64,000 bases of DNA, taken from the NCBI GenBank assembly GCA_027485695.1, contig JAIXQO010000002.1:124001-188000 (forward strand), given 5' to 3'. Below the pieces are notes generated by a model, which was given only the letters and a program-made list of their open reading frames with translations, searched no databases and was not told the DNA's origin. The position numbers and the translations under genes were made by a program. Below are positions 44,179 to 53,739 of this stretch, piece by piece; position 1 is the first letter of the stretch; each line of letters starts with the position of its first letter. The stretch comes from Pseudomonadota bacterium (GTDB lineage: Bacteria > Bdellovibrionota > UBA1018).

Positions 44179-44419
44179 TCATTTTTAAGAGCAGGCGAGC
44201 GTCCTTGATTAGAATCATGAAGATTCTCTCATGTAAGCCCTCCCATTTTGGTGGGTTTTTCGCATCGCGTTTACATTCTTTTTAAAGATAAATTTCGCCA
44301 TTTTTCCGCATAAATTCGAATTTAACTGAAATCCTGAACCGAAAAAAAGCGGGGTACGCTTTACAGAACGAACGCCGTTCACGCAAAATAAAAGTATCCA
44401 GGGATTAGGATGAGCGATG

Positions 44420-44440
44420 AACCCACGGATGGGTTTTTCT
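44420..44440 (+). terminator. Terminator-like hairpin in the leader of the 5'-nucleotidase gene
   Basis: AACCCA, loop CGGA and TGGGTT are followed by TTTTCTTCC, ending about 57 nt before the start codon at 44497. The 318-bp gap 44179-44496 has no gene. It also holds a weaker CCCA/TGGG stem with a T-run near 44243-44260, which could end the upstream gene. The second hairpin, so near the start codon, could be an attenuator or the end of a short RNA. Confidence 0.5.
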
Positions 44441-44496
44441 TCCTTCCCGCTCCTTCCGCTTCTCATTTCCCCTTTCATGAATCATCTTAAGAGACC

Positions 44497-46545
44497 ATGG
44501 ACTATAAGAGCCTGATCTCGAAGTCGTTTTCTCCCGTGCGCGGCTACAAATCCGAATCGCGTCGTCCTTCGCATTCAAACTCCCGCAGCGTAGTATGGTC
44601 AGCCGTTGCCGTTTTCGCGGTCTTGCTGGGAGGTTGCGCTCACCCAGGCTCCTCGGACAATCTCGAAACCTCTGAAAAAGTCGCTGTCCTGAACGACGAC
44701 CAGTTTGAAACGATCGCGATCGTTGGTCTGAACGACATTCACGGTGCGCTTGCCCCAGAAAAACTCAAGACCAAAGACCCGACACCGATCGACTATGAAC
44801 GCGGCGGCGCCGCCTACCTGGCCAGCCAAATCAAGGTACTGCGCCAAGAGCTCGGATCTCGAGTGCTCGTGCTCGATGCTGGCGACCATTTTCAAGGCTC
44901 CATCGATTCGAACCTACTCGAGGGCTCACCGATGCTGGATTTTTTCCACGAGATCAAACTCGATGCATCCGTCTTGGGCAACCATGAATTCGATTTCGGC
45001 GACGTGGGCGACTACACGAATGAACTCGCCAACAAAGACACCCGCGACGTTCGAGGCGTCATCAAAAAACGTGTCTTGGAGGCTCGCTACCCGTATCTCG
45101 CCGCGAACGTGTACCAGAAAAAAGGCGGCCTATTTCCCGGCGTTCCCGGCACCAAAGCAAGCGTGCTCCTGACCGCGGGCAGGCTCAAGGTCGGCGTCAT
45201 CGGACTCTCGACCTTAGATACGCCGACGACGACACGTCCGGAATACGTCAAAGGTCTCGAGTTCCGCGATATGGCAAAAATCACGGAGGCCGAATCCAAG
45301 AAACTCCGCGCCGCGGGAGCCGATATCGTGCTCGTGCTCGCTCACGCCGGCGTGTTCTGTGATGTCGCAGACCGAAGCGGTCGCGCGATCAAGACCAGTT
45401 TCCTCAAGCGAGAGAGCGATCTTCAGAGCGCTTGTGATGAAAAAGGCGAGATCCCCGAGCTCCTAAAAAAACTTCCCAAGGGTACGATCGACGGCGTCGT
45501 CAGCGGTCACACCCACTCTGTGGTTCACCACTGGATTCGGGGCATCCCGGTCATTCAGAGCGGCACTCGAAATTACTATTTTACGACGCTCTATTTGACG
45601 TTTGACTTGAAATCGAAAAAACTCCGAAACGATTTGACCCTCATCGAAGGTCCGATCCCGGTTTGCCCGACTGTGTTCTCCCATCAGCGCAATTGTAACG
45701 GCGAGCTCCCGGCCCCTAAGAACGGTCGAGGCGAACTAGCGACGCCCCTATTTCACGGAGAAAAAATCATAGCCGACGCTGGCATGACCCAGATTCTAGC
45801 GCCGATCTTCGAGAAAACCGATCTCGCAAAAAAACGCGTCCTCGGCCAAGCCGCGCGCCCGATTGAGCATCATCGCCGCGAAGAATCCCCACTCGGAAAC
45901 CTCGTCGCCGACGCGCTCCGCGATGCCACTCATGCCGACGTGGCCATCGTCAATCCCGGCGGAATTCGCGCGAACCTCAATCAGGGCGAAATCCGTTACG
46001 AAGATGTGTTCCGAGCCCTCCCGTTTGATAACTACGTTTCCACCGTCGAGGTGACGGGCAAGGAGCTCATGCTCCTGCTTCGCCTCACGCAGAATGGGAT
46101 GAAAGGTTTTTTCCCGACCTCAGGACTACGCATCCGTGCGATTCGACTCGATCAAGAACCGGAAAAAGGCGATCTGAACGGCAACGGCGAATCCGAACTC
46201 TGGGAAACGAACCGTGTGATCGAGGCGACCTTCGCCGATGGCTCGACGATCGAATCCACGAAGACCTACAAGCTTGCGACCCTTGATTTCCTGGTCGGCG
46301 GTGGAGATGGCCTGGGCTATTTCTTTGATCAGCTGCCGAAATCAAAAATCCAGTGGATCGCCGGCGATACGGTGCGCGATACGGTTTCCGCCTGGCTCCT
46401 CAGACAAAAAGGCGGAATCAATAGCGATGCCGCCCCACTCGTTTCCGAAGCCAAGCCGCGCCTGAAACTCGAGAGCGCACCTAAACGATCTGGCAAGTCC
46501 AAGAAGAAGACGAACCGCTCGGGTAAGAAGCGTAAGAAAAAATAA
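44497..46545 (+). CDS. 5'-nucleotidase/2',3'-cyclic phosphodiesterase family lipoprotein
   Basis: 682 aa. A long polar N-terminus (about 30 residues) precedes a hydrophobic segment ending in lipobox LLGGC, so the protein is probably anchored in the envelope. The calcineurin-like domain has LNDIHGAL, DAGDHFQGS, LGNHEFDFGDV and SGHTHS, the metal ligands of UshA-type enzymes. The C-terminal nucleotide-binding domain has NPGGIRANL and FPTSGLRI. It should release phosphate from periplasmic nucleotides. The extreme C-terminus is strongly basic (KSKKKTNRSGKKRKKK), which is unusual for the family. Confidence 0.9.
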   Translation: MDYKSLISKSFSPVRGYKSESRRPSHSNSRSVVWSAVAVFAVLLGGCAHPGSSDNLETSEKVAVLNDDQFETIAIVGLNDIHGALAPEKLKTKDPTPIDYERGGAAYLASQIKVLRQELGSRVLVLDAGDHFQGSIDSNLLEGSPMLDFFHEIKLDASVLGNHEFDFGDVGDYTNELANKDTRDVRGVIKKRVLEARYPYLAANVYQKKGGLFPGVPGTKASVLLTAGRLKVGVIGLSTLDTPTTTRPEYVKGLEFRDMAKITEAESKKLRAAGADIVLVLAHAGVFCDVADRSGRAIKTSFLKRESDLQSACDEKGEIPELLKKLPKGTIDGVVSGHTHSVVHHWIRGIPVIQSGTRNYYFTTLYLTFDLKSKKLRNDLTLIEGPIPVCPTVFSHQRNCNGELPAPKNGRGELATPLFHGEKIIADAGMTQILAPIFEKTDLAKKRVLGQAARPIEHHRREESPLGNLVADALRDATHADVAIVNPGGIRANLNQGEIRYEDVFRALPFDNYVSTVEVTGKELMLLLRLTQNGMKGFFPTSGLRIRAIRLDQEPEKGDLNGNGESELWETNRVIEATFADGSTIESTKTYKLATLDFLVGGGDGLGYFFDQLPKSKIQWIAGDTVRDTVSAWLLRQKGGINSDAAPLVSEAKPRLKLESAPKRSGKSKKKTNRSGKKRKKK

Positions 46546-46658
46546 TCGCTCCAGATGACTGGCGCCATTTCACTGACGGACAAGTCGTCCCATCTCAGTG
46601 TCATGCAGCCCACGCTGCCGGGTTGCCCCTCTGCCGCTTTGCCTCTAGACTTAAATGG

Positions 46659-48869
46659 ATGACGCTCGAACACCCCATCCAAAGTCTAGAACGTTCGATC
46701 CACCAAGAGTTTGAGCTCACGCGCTCACTGCTCACCTTCGAGGAGTACTTAGAAGTCCTCAGGCTCAATCCGGAATCACAGCTGAGATCCTCGGCCGGAT
46801 ACGCCGCAGATATGATGGATTTTTTCGGCAAAGACGGCGAACGATTCCGCATGTTTGATGAATCGACTTCGTCCCGCAAGGTCGTCGGCCAAGAAGCCGT
46901 ACAGAATCAAATCTACCGCGCGCTCCGCACGTTCGAGCGCCAAGGCTACAACAACAAACTCATTCTGCTCCATGGCCCGAACGGCAGCGCGAAATCCTCC
47001 ATCTTAAGCGCGATGCTCCAGGGTCTCGAGCGCTACTCGAAAACGACCGAGGGCGCGATGTACACGTTCAATTGGGTTTTCCCGATCGAACAAGTGACAA
47101 AAGGAACGCTGGGCTTAGGCGGCGGAGCGAAATCCTCGCGAAGCGGCTCGTTCGCAAAACTCCCAGACTCAGATGTCGCCGCAAGACTCCCCTCCGAACT
47201 CAAAGATCATCCACTCCTCCTCGTTCCGGCCGATAAACGTCGCGATTTTTTGATCTCAGTCTTAGGTGAGAAAAAAGCGTCCGAACTCTGGGAACGACTC
47301 CCACTCGCGCATCGACAAGGCGACCTCAACCATCGCTGCAAAGAAGTTCAACAAGCGCTCCTCAAGAACTACGCAGGCGATTACCGCCGGGTCCTCGATC
47401 ACGTACAAGTCGAACGGCTATTCTTTTCGAAACGCTACCGCAAGGGCCTGGTCACCGTGGAACCACAACTCCACGTCGACGCGCAGTATGGACTGCTCTC
47501 GATGAACCGAAGCCTCTCGCAGCTCCCACCGTCACTCGCGAGCCTGAACTTGTTCACCGTCGCAGGAGACCTGATCGACGGAAACCGCGGTGCGATTGAA
47601 TACAACGACCTCCTCAAGCGCCCGATCGACAGTTTCAAATACCTGCTCGTCGCCTGCGAGAGTGGCTCGGTCAATGTCGGACAAACGATCGTATTCTTGG
47701 ATACGCTGTTCTTGGGTTCGTGCAATGAACTGCAGCTAGATGCGTTCAAAGAATTCCCGGATTTCACCAGTTTCAAGGCTCGCATCGAACTCATCAAGGT
47801 TCCTTACTTGCTCTCCATCGGCGAAGAGCGCCAGATTTACCAAGAAGAGCTCAAACAAGTCCGCCACTCGAAATTCGTCGCGCCTCATACGGACTGGACG
47901 ATCGCGGCGTGGGCGGTGCTCACACGCTTAAGAAAACCCAACTCCATGAATTTCCCTCCTGGAGTGAGCTCGATTGTGGCGTCACTCTCACCACTCGACA
48001 AAGCCAAGCTTCTGGATACTGGAGAAGCTCCGAGTGGACTCTCGACCGAAGACCGAAAACTTCTGAAAGCGAACCTAAAACGCATCCGCGACGAGTACCT
48101 CAATACGCCCTATTACGAGGGCCGCACCGGCGCGTCCGCGCGTGAAATGAAATCGGTGCTTTTCGCCGCCGCGCAGAACCCGGATTTTCCGGCACTCTCG
48201 CCGCTTGCCGTGCTTCGTGAGCTTGAGGAATTCGTTAAGCGCACGAGTGAGTACGAGTTCCTGAAACAAGACGTACGCGACGGTTTCCACGACGCCGTCG
48301 AATTCATCTCGACGATCCGAAACGACTACCTGAACACCGTTGATCGCGAGGTTCGGGATTCAATTGGCCTTTATGACCAACACCAGTGGGAGGAGTTCAT
48401 CCGCAAATACGTGATGCACATCTCGCTGGTTCTGAAAAAAGAGCGAATCAAAAATCCACGAACCGGCGCGCTTGAGGATCCTGATCACACTCTCATCGGC
48501 GAGTTCGAAAAAATCATCGAAGCGCCACAGTCAGAGGGTGAGCTCACCGCGTTTCGCAATAGCATCATCTCGCAAATCGGCGCCTGGTCGCTCGATCACC
48601 CGAACGTTCCCGTGGTGTACTCCAAGGTATTCCCCGAGTACTGGAAAAAACTCGAGAAGCACTACTATCAGTCCCAAAAAGAAGTGCTCACGCAGATGCA
48701 CAACGCGCTTCTCCTCTACGGCAAGGACGGCTCTCGCGAAGGCGAAGGATTCGAGGAGAGCGAAAAACTCGCTCGCACGACGATCCAAAACCTCGTCACG
48801 CGCTACGGCTACGATGCCGACAGTGCACGCGAAGTGATCACATTCTTAATGAAGAGTCGCTACCACTGA
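46659..48869 (+). CDS. prkA: PrkA-family AAA+ serine protein kinase
   Basis: 736 aa from the ATG at 46659. The N-terminal AAA domain has Walker A LLHGPNGSAKSSI (Lys112). The C-terminal region is the PrkA kinase-like domain. PrkA proteins are AAA+ proteins with kinase or protease activity linked to starvation and stress responses. At 736 aa it is longer than E. coli YeaG (about 644). The usual partners yeaH and spoVR/ycgB are not in this window. An in-frame upstream start at 46623 is possible. Confidence 0.85.
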   Translation: MTLEHPIQSLERSIHQEFELTRSLLTFEEYLEVLRLNPESQLRSSAGYAADMMDFFGKDGERFRMFDESTSSRKVVGQEAVQNQIYRALRTFERQGYNNKLILLHGPNGSAKSSILSAMLQGLERYSKTTEGAMYTFNWVFPIEQVTKGTLGLGGGAKSSRSGSFAKLPDSDVAARLPSELKDHPLLLVPADKRRDFLISVLGEKKASELWERLPLAHRQGDLNHRCKEVQQALLKNYAGDYRRVLDHVQVERLFFSKRYRKGLVTVEPQLHVDAQYGLLSMNRSLSQLPPSLASLNLFTVAGDLIDGNRGAIEYNDLLKRPIDSFKYLLVACESGSVNVGQTIVFLDTLFLGSCNELQLDAFKEFPDFTSFKARIELIKVPYLLSIGEERQIYQEELKQVRHSKFVAPHTDWTIAAWAVLTRLRKPNSMNFPPGVSSIVASLSPLDKAKLLDTGEAPSGLSTEDRKLLKANLKRIRDEYLNTPYYEGRTGASAREMKSVLFAAAQNPDFPALSPLAVLRELEEFVKRTSEYEFLKQDVRDGFHDAVEFISTIRNDYLNTVDREVRDSIGLYDQHQWEEFIRKYVMHISLVLKKERIKNPRTGALEDPDHTLIGEFEKIIEAPQSEGELTAFRNSIISQIGAWSLDHPNVPVVYSKVFPEYWKKLEKHYYQSQKEVLTQMHNALLLYGKDGSREGEGFEESEKLARTTIQNLVTRYGYDADSAREVITFLMKSRYH

Positions 48870-49027
48870 GGTTTCGGCTGAAACCAGGGGCTATTCTGTC
48901 GTTTTCCCAATTGTAGAACGGCCATTTGCTCCGTTTTTTTTGAGTTCATCTATATGGACTTGTGAACGTTCACTACGGGCACGGACGGACCCATGCTAAG
49001 CTCTGCGCTTCCAACTGGGCGCACCTT

Positions 49028-50338
49028 ATGAATAAAATATTTTTTACGATCTTGAGCCTGATTTTCGTCTCCACCGCGTCGGATTCAAACGCCCAGGAGA
49101 TCCTAGCCAATAAACGATTCCAAGTTTCGTTCTACTGCCTGCTCTCCATTCAAGAAAAAATGGACTGCTCGACGTTCGAGCGCTCGTTCTTTGATAACAA
49201 TTCGGGCCTGATCTCCCAAGTCTTGGATGCGCGTGAGGCGGATCTGCAAGTACGAATCACGAACCAATCCCGTCCGGGTAATTTGACCCGCTACTATATT
49301 CGCATCAAGCCATCCGATCGCTTCGAGGCAAATACGCTCGACTTACCTCCCATGGATTTCAACAATACGACCGACGGCACGCTCATCATGAGCGCCATCG
49401 AAGCGCGAATTCGCGTCGGATTTGCTGCTTTTCAGGAAATCGAAAAAAGCTCTGTTGGCGTCGCCGGAGATATCACGATCTCGACCAAGTCAGCCGTGAG
49501 CACGGACCCGAATAAACCCACCCCCGGCGGCAATCCAGGCAACTGGTATATCGAGGCCGGCACCTCAGGGACCGGAACCACGCAAGGCCAGGTTCAATCC
49601 TCGTCACTGGCTGGATCCGTCGTCGTCGACTATTTTGACCCAAAAGGAAAATTCCGTTTTCAGGTCAGCCCTTCGTATTCGCAGCGCGTTCAGACGATTC
49701 CAAACGCGACCGGTGTCGACCGCGGATCCGTCACGAATCCTCGCATCTACCTCAAAGGCATTTACTCGGTCTCTAAACGTTGGAGTTTTGCGCTGATCGG
49801 CCTTGCTGCAGGATCCCGAGGTTCGAACCTTGATTCCTATCGCACGGTATCGACCGGAGTGGAATACGCGCTGGTCCCTTATCGTACGAATGAGACTCAA
49901 CAACTCATGTTCCGGATCGGTCCTGAATTCACAGTCGCAAATCTAGAAAAAGCCAATGAGCGCGGCAATCTTCAGGAACAGGTATTCGCGGGATTCGCGC
50001 AGATCGCTTACGTGAATCAATTCATCCAAGACCGCGTCGTGTTCAATGCCTCGGCCAAGGCACTGACCTATCCGGGCCTGGGTGCAGGTGCGTACAATAT
50101 CTACTCGGGCTCGCTCAGTATCAACGTTCGTGCCACTAAGGCGCTCGTCTTCTCGGGCGGAGCGACTTTCTCACAACAGAAAAAAAGTCTCACCTACCCA
50201 GCCGCGGTCGACTACTCGAACCCAGCGCAGGTCTTGTTTATCACGGGAGCGGCCGGCGTGAACTACAGCTATAATTTCGGCGTGAAACTGATTTTCGGCG
50301 CGGCTTCTAAAAAAGCCTCCGATCAACGCTGGAACTAA
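49028..50338 (+). CDS. Exported beta-rich protein, first of two tandem paralogues
   Basis: 436 aa from the ATG at 49028. The signal peptide ends DSNAQ. The N-terminal domain (about 30-150) contains paired cysteines (FYCLLSIQEKMDCSTF). A Gly/Pro linker follows. The C-terminal ~280 residues have alternating beta strands (FRFQVSPSYSQ, ISVSKRWSFALIGL-like, TQQLMFRIGPEFTV), consistent with an outer-membrane barrel. It ends SDQRWN, as does its paralogue. Function is unknown. It begins a run of five close plus-strand genes. Confidence 0.75.
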   Translation: MNKIFFTILSLIFVSTASDSNAQEILANKRFQVSFYCLLSIQEKMDCSTFERSFFDNNSGLISQVLDAREADLQVRITNQSRPGNLTRYYIRIKPSDRFEANTLDLPPMDFNNTTDGTLIMSAIEARIRVGFAAFQEIEKSSVGVAGDITISTKSAVSTDPNKPTPGGNPGNWYIEAGTSGTGTTQGQVQSSSLAGSVVVDYFDPKGKFRFQVSPSYSQRVQTIPNATGVDRGSVTNPRIYLKGIYSVSKRWSFALIGLAAGSRGSNLDSYRTVSTGVEYALVPYRTNETQQLMFRIGPEFTVANLEKANERGNLQEQVFAGFAQIAYVNQFIQDRVVFNASAKALTYPGLGAGAYNIYSGSLSINVRATKALVFSGGATFSQQKKSLTYPAAVDYSNPAQVLFITGAAGVNYSYNFGVKLIFGAASKKASDQRWN

Positions 50339-50354
50339 CCCTTTGAAAGCCACT

Positions 50355-51659
50355 ATGAAGCTCTTTTTCAGCGCACTTGTCGCCTTACTATCTCCATTTG
50401 CGGTTCACGCGAACCCAACTCTGCCCAAACTCAAGATCCACTGGGCTTGCCAGTTGTTTTTCGATGAAGCGCCGCAAGTCGATTGCAATACATTTAAGAA
50501 CAAGTTCTTTGCTGCCGCCAAAAACGCGATCACCGAAACACAGAACCTGACGGACGCGGACATTCAGATCCAGATCACGTTTCAAGAACTCCCACAGCAC
50601 ATCCATCGTTTTTATCTGAGACTCACGCCTTCGGCTCGTTTCCATTCAGACACGCTCCTGCTTCCGGCCGAAGACATTCCCGCGCTCATCGAACCGCAAG
50701 TGGCGATGACGAGGCTAGAAAAACGGCTGCTTGCCGGTATCGCTGCGTTTGCGTCGCTGGATCAAGCCACGGTCGGACAGGCCGGTGATATCCGGATTTC
50801 AACGACTCCGCTCACGGAAACTCGCCCAGATGAGAGCGGGACTGAGAACCCGGATCAGCGGGTCTACTTCGAAGCAGGCGCCAATGGAAACGCATCTACC
50901 CAAGGCGATTTCAAGAATACTTTTTTTACGGCGGCGATGTCCCTCGACTATTTCGGACCGGGGAATAAATTCCGAGTCCAAGTGTCGCCGACTTACTCTT
51001 ACGTCAAATCCACCGGTCTCTACGCAACCGGTGTCTACACGGGCGAAGTTCAACTACCCCAAGTCACCGTCAAAGGAATCTACTCCATCGCCGAGCGCTG
51101 GAGTTTCGCGGTCGTCACGCTCCAGGGCTCGGCAAACGGCACCAATATTCGCAACTTCTCTGAATATTCGACCGGCATCGAGTACGTAGTTGTTCCATTT
51201 AAGAAAGATCAGCCACACCAATTCATGTTTCGCACCGGCCCGTCGCTCTCGCGTATTATGCTTGAGTCTGAAAATGACCGAGGAAACATCCGCGAGCAGA
51301 TCATCGGCGGTTTCGTGCAGCTGGCCTACGTGAATCAAATCATCAAAAAGAAACTGGTTCTGAACTCAAGCGCCAAGGCGTCGATCAATCCAGGCTTGAG
51401 CAACTACAATTCCTATAACGCAAACGTCGTCGTCAGTTACAACCTCACCAAGAGCATTCTCTTGAACGGGAGCTCGAGTTTTACCTACCAAAAACAGAGC
51501 CTCACCTATCCGTCGGTCATCGATTTCACGAACCCCGCACAGGTCTCGTTTATTGCGGGAAGCGGCCCAGCGGGCCTCAATTACTCCTATAGTTTCGGGG
51601 TCAAGTTCACGATCGGAGCCGGCAACAAAAAGACTAGCGACCAGCGCTGGAATAACTGA
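50355..51659 (+). CDS. Exported beta-rich protein, second tandem paralogue
   Basis: 434 aa from the ATG at 50355 (TTG at 50343 is an alternative). The signal peptide ends FAVHAN. Corresponding blocks in both paralogues are WACQLFFDEAPQVDCNTF, VGQAGDIRISTT, FRVQVSPTYS, KGIYSIAERWSFAVV, QFMFRTGPS and the C-terminal TSDQRWNN. It lies 16 bp after its paralogue and 17 bp before a pseudouridine synthase gene, so it is probably co-transcribed with both. An outer-membrane barrel with a periplasmic N-domain is the best guess. Confidence 0.75.
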   Translation: MKLFFSALVALLSPFAVHANPTLPKLKIHWACQLFFDEAPQVDCNTFKNKFFAAAKNAITETQNLTDADIQIQITFQELPQHIHRFYLRLTPSARFHSDTLLLPAEDIPALIEPQVAMTRLEKRLLAGIAAFASLDQATVGQAGDIRISTTPLTETRPDESGTENPDQRVYFEAGANGNASTQGDFKNTFFTAAMSLDYFGPGNKFRVQVSPTYSYVKSTGLYATGVYTGEVQLPQVTVKGIYSIAERWSFAVVTLQGSANGTNIRNFSEYSTGIEYVVVPFKKDQPHQFMFRTGPSLSRIMLESENDRGNIREQIIGGFVQLAYVNQIIKKKLVLNSSAKASINPGLSNYNSYNANVVVSYNLTKSILLNGSSSFTYQKQSLTYPSVIDFTNPAQVSFIAGSGPAGLNYSYSFGVKFTIGAGNKKTSDQRWNN

Positions 51660-51676
51660 TAGAGCGTTAGACGATC

Positions 51677-52693
51677 GTGGCAACCAATATCCAAAAAGAA
51701 CTGACGGCTGATTACTACCTGGTGCGATACCGGGTCGGGCCCAATCAGCATGGACTGAGGCTTGATCAGTTCTTAAAGGAATTCTACCGCCGCCGGTCTC
51801 GCGAACAGATCAAACACTCTATTGACCAGGGGCAAATCACAGTCGAGCGCAACCAAGGGCCGCATTTGCAGGTCGGTAAACTAAAACCATCCTCGACCCT
51901 CGTCGGTGGCGATCAAGTGCTCGTGATGTCGGAAAAACTCCCGGAGCCACCGGTTAATTTCAACTACAGCGTCATCTACGAAGACGAGCAGCTTTTCGTC
52001 ATTGATAAGCCGCCGAATCTCCCGGTCCATCCATCGGGTCGCTATTTTTTCAATACGCTCCTGACCCATCTGAAAACCAAAGGCGGAACCGGGATCATGG
52101 ATCACGAGGATTTCTTCTTCCTCGCTCACCGGATCGACAAAGAAACAAGCGGCATCCTGGTACTCGCCAAAGACAGCGTGTCCTGCGCAAACTTGGTGAA
52201 CCAATTTGCGGAGCGCAAAACACAGAAGAAATACCTCGCGATCACCCGCGGTATCCCACCTGAAACATTCGAATGCGGGGACGCGATGAATCGTCACCGC
52301 AACTCTCGCATTTCACTGAAGATGGAGTGCATGCCCGAGAGCGAAGGCGGCCAATCCGCTTACACCTCTTTTAAGAGACTTGAGACGCGTGGCAACTACG
52401 CACTCGTGGAATGCACCCCAAAAACCGGGCGACAACATCAAATTCGCGTGCACCTGGAGCGCGTCGGTTTTCCGATCTTAGGCGATAAACTCTACGGACA
52501 GGATGAGGATTTTTCGATTCTCTTTTACGACCGCGAGCGCCTCACTCCCGAAGCCGAAGCCCGCCTGATCCATCCCAGACACGCGCTCCACTCCTGCGAA
52601 CTGGGCTTCACGCACCCGAAAACGGGCGAAAAAATGGTGTTCAACTCCCCGCTCCCACCCGACCTTCGCGAGTTTTTTGACAAACAACGGTAA
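51677..52693 (+). CDS. RluA-family pseudouridine synthase
   Basis: 338 aa with a GTG start. An S4-like RNA-binding domain comes first (LRLDQFLKEFYRRRSREQI). The catalytic domain has the motif LAHRIDKETSGILVLAKD with catalytic Asp154. The later blocks KKYLAITRG and PKTGRQHQIRVHLERVGFPI are typical of RluA/RluC/RluD. It isomerises uridine in rRNA or tRNA; the exact site cannot be stated. It sits within a tight plus-strand gene run. Confidence 0.94.
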   Translation: MATNIQKELTADYYLVRYRVGPNQHGLRLDQFLKEFYRRRSREQIKHSIDQGQITVERNQGPHLQVGKLKPSSTLVGGDQVLVMSEKLPEPPVNFNYSVIYEDEQLFVIDKPPNLPVHPSGRYFFNTLLTHLKTKGGTGIMDHEDFFFLAHRIDKETSGILVLAKDSVSCANLVNQFAERKTQKKYLAITRGIPPETFECGDAMNRHRNSRISLKMECMPESEGGQSAYTSFKRLETRGNYALVECTPKTGRQHQIRVHLERVGFPILGDKLYGQDEDFSILFYDRERLTPEAEARLIHPRHALHSCELGFTHPKTGEKMVFNSPLPPDLREFFDKQR

Positions 52694-52711
52694 CGCGATA
52701 CGATTCAGTTC

Positions 52712-53731
52712 ATGAATCGATTGAATGTGGGCGAATGCCTCTTGGTTGGTTTCCGTGGGCTCACCATTCCGGACTGGGTCCGTGAACTCGCCTCCCGCTA
52801 CGGCCTGGGCGGCGTGATCTTGTTTGATTACAACTGCCAGACCAAATCCTACGACAATAATATCGCATCTCCCGAGCAAGTCGCCCGGCTCTGCAACGAG
52901 ATCCACGCCCTGCCATCGAACCCGCTTTTGTTCGTCGACCAAGAAGGCGGCAAGGTGAGACGCCTCAAAGAGTCCAAAGGTTTCGCTCCACTCCCAAGCC
53001 ACCAGAATTTCCCGTCGCTCCCCATTTCTGATCGTCAGCAACTCGTGACTTCAAGTCTTGCCGAGCAGCGACGCCTGGGTTTCCATTTCGATTTGGCCCC
53101 GGTCATCGACCTGAACTACAACCCAAAAAATCCCGACATCGGCGCCGTCGAGCGCTCGTTTGGCGAGGACCCCGAAAGCGTCCGCGAACAGTTCGCGATC
53201 TGGAACGAAGCCGCCAAACAAACGGGCATGGGTCTCTGCCTGAAACATTTCCCGGGTCTGGGTGGCGCGACGGTCAACAGTCACCATGAGCTCACCGACC
53301 TGACGGGCACGGTGACGGATGAGCAACTCGAACTGTTCTATGAATTAGGAAATCAAATTCAGGGCTCCGCGATCTTGGTCAGTCACGGCATCGTGAACGA
53401 CTGGGAGCGCGAAGTACCGGTCTCGATGTCCCAGGTCGCGATCTCAAAACTCCGCGCACGTTTACCGGACGCGCTCCTCATCACGGATGACATTCAGATG
53501 CAGGCGCTCCAGCAGAAATTTCCGACGCGCGTGGCCTGCGAGCGCGCGATCGATGTGGGGTTAGACCTGATTTGCATTGGCAATAATCTCATGACGGATG
53601 ATGCGGGCTTGCTGGACGCCGCAGAGGGACTTCGTAGAAAAGCGGGGGAATCAGCGGATTTTCTCGCTAAAATAGAAAAATCCATTTTCAGAATTCAGCA
53701 AATCAAAAAACAGTTCTCCACTCACGCTTGA
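52712..53731 (+). CDS. NagZ-like glycoside hydrolase family 3 enzyme
   Basis: 339 aa, the size of single-domain NagZ. The barrel has LFVDQEGGKVRRL, KHFPGLGG and the nucleophile region LLITDDIQMQAL. NagZ removes N-acetylglucosamine from peptidoglycan fragments during recycling. The loop that normally reads KHFPGHGDTxxDSH is KHFPGLGGATVNSHHEL here. The Asp of the catalytic Asp-His pair is thus Asn189, while His191 is kept. This may change activity or substrate. It lies 18 bp after the pseudouridine synthase gene and 8 bp before a barrel gene. Confidence 0.85.
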   Translation: MNRLNVGECLLVGFRGLTIPDWVRELASRYGLGGVILFDYNCQTKSYDNNIASPEQVARLCNEIHALPSNPLLFVDQEGGKVRRLKESKGFAPLPSHQNFPSLPISDRQQLVTSSLAEQRRLGFHFDLAPVIDLNYNPKNPDIGAVERSFGEDPESVREQFAIWNEAAKQTGMGLCLKHFPGLGGATVNSHHELTDLTGTVTDEQLELFYELGNQIQGSAILVSHGIVNDWEREVPVSMSQVAISKLRARLPDALLITDDIQMQALQQKFPTRVACERAIDVGLDLICIGNNLMTDDAGLLDAAEGLRRKAGESADFLAKIEKSIFRIQQIKKQFSTHA

Positions 53732-53739
53732 GATTCTTG

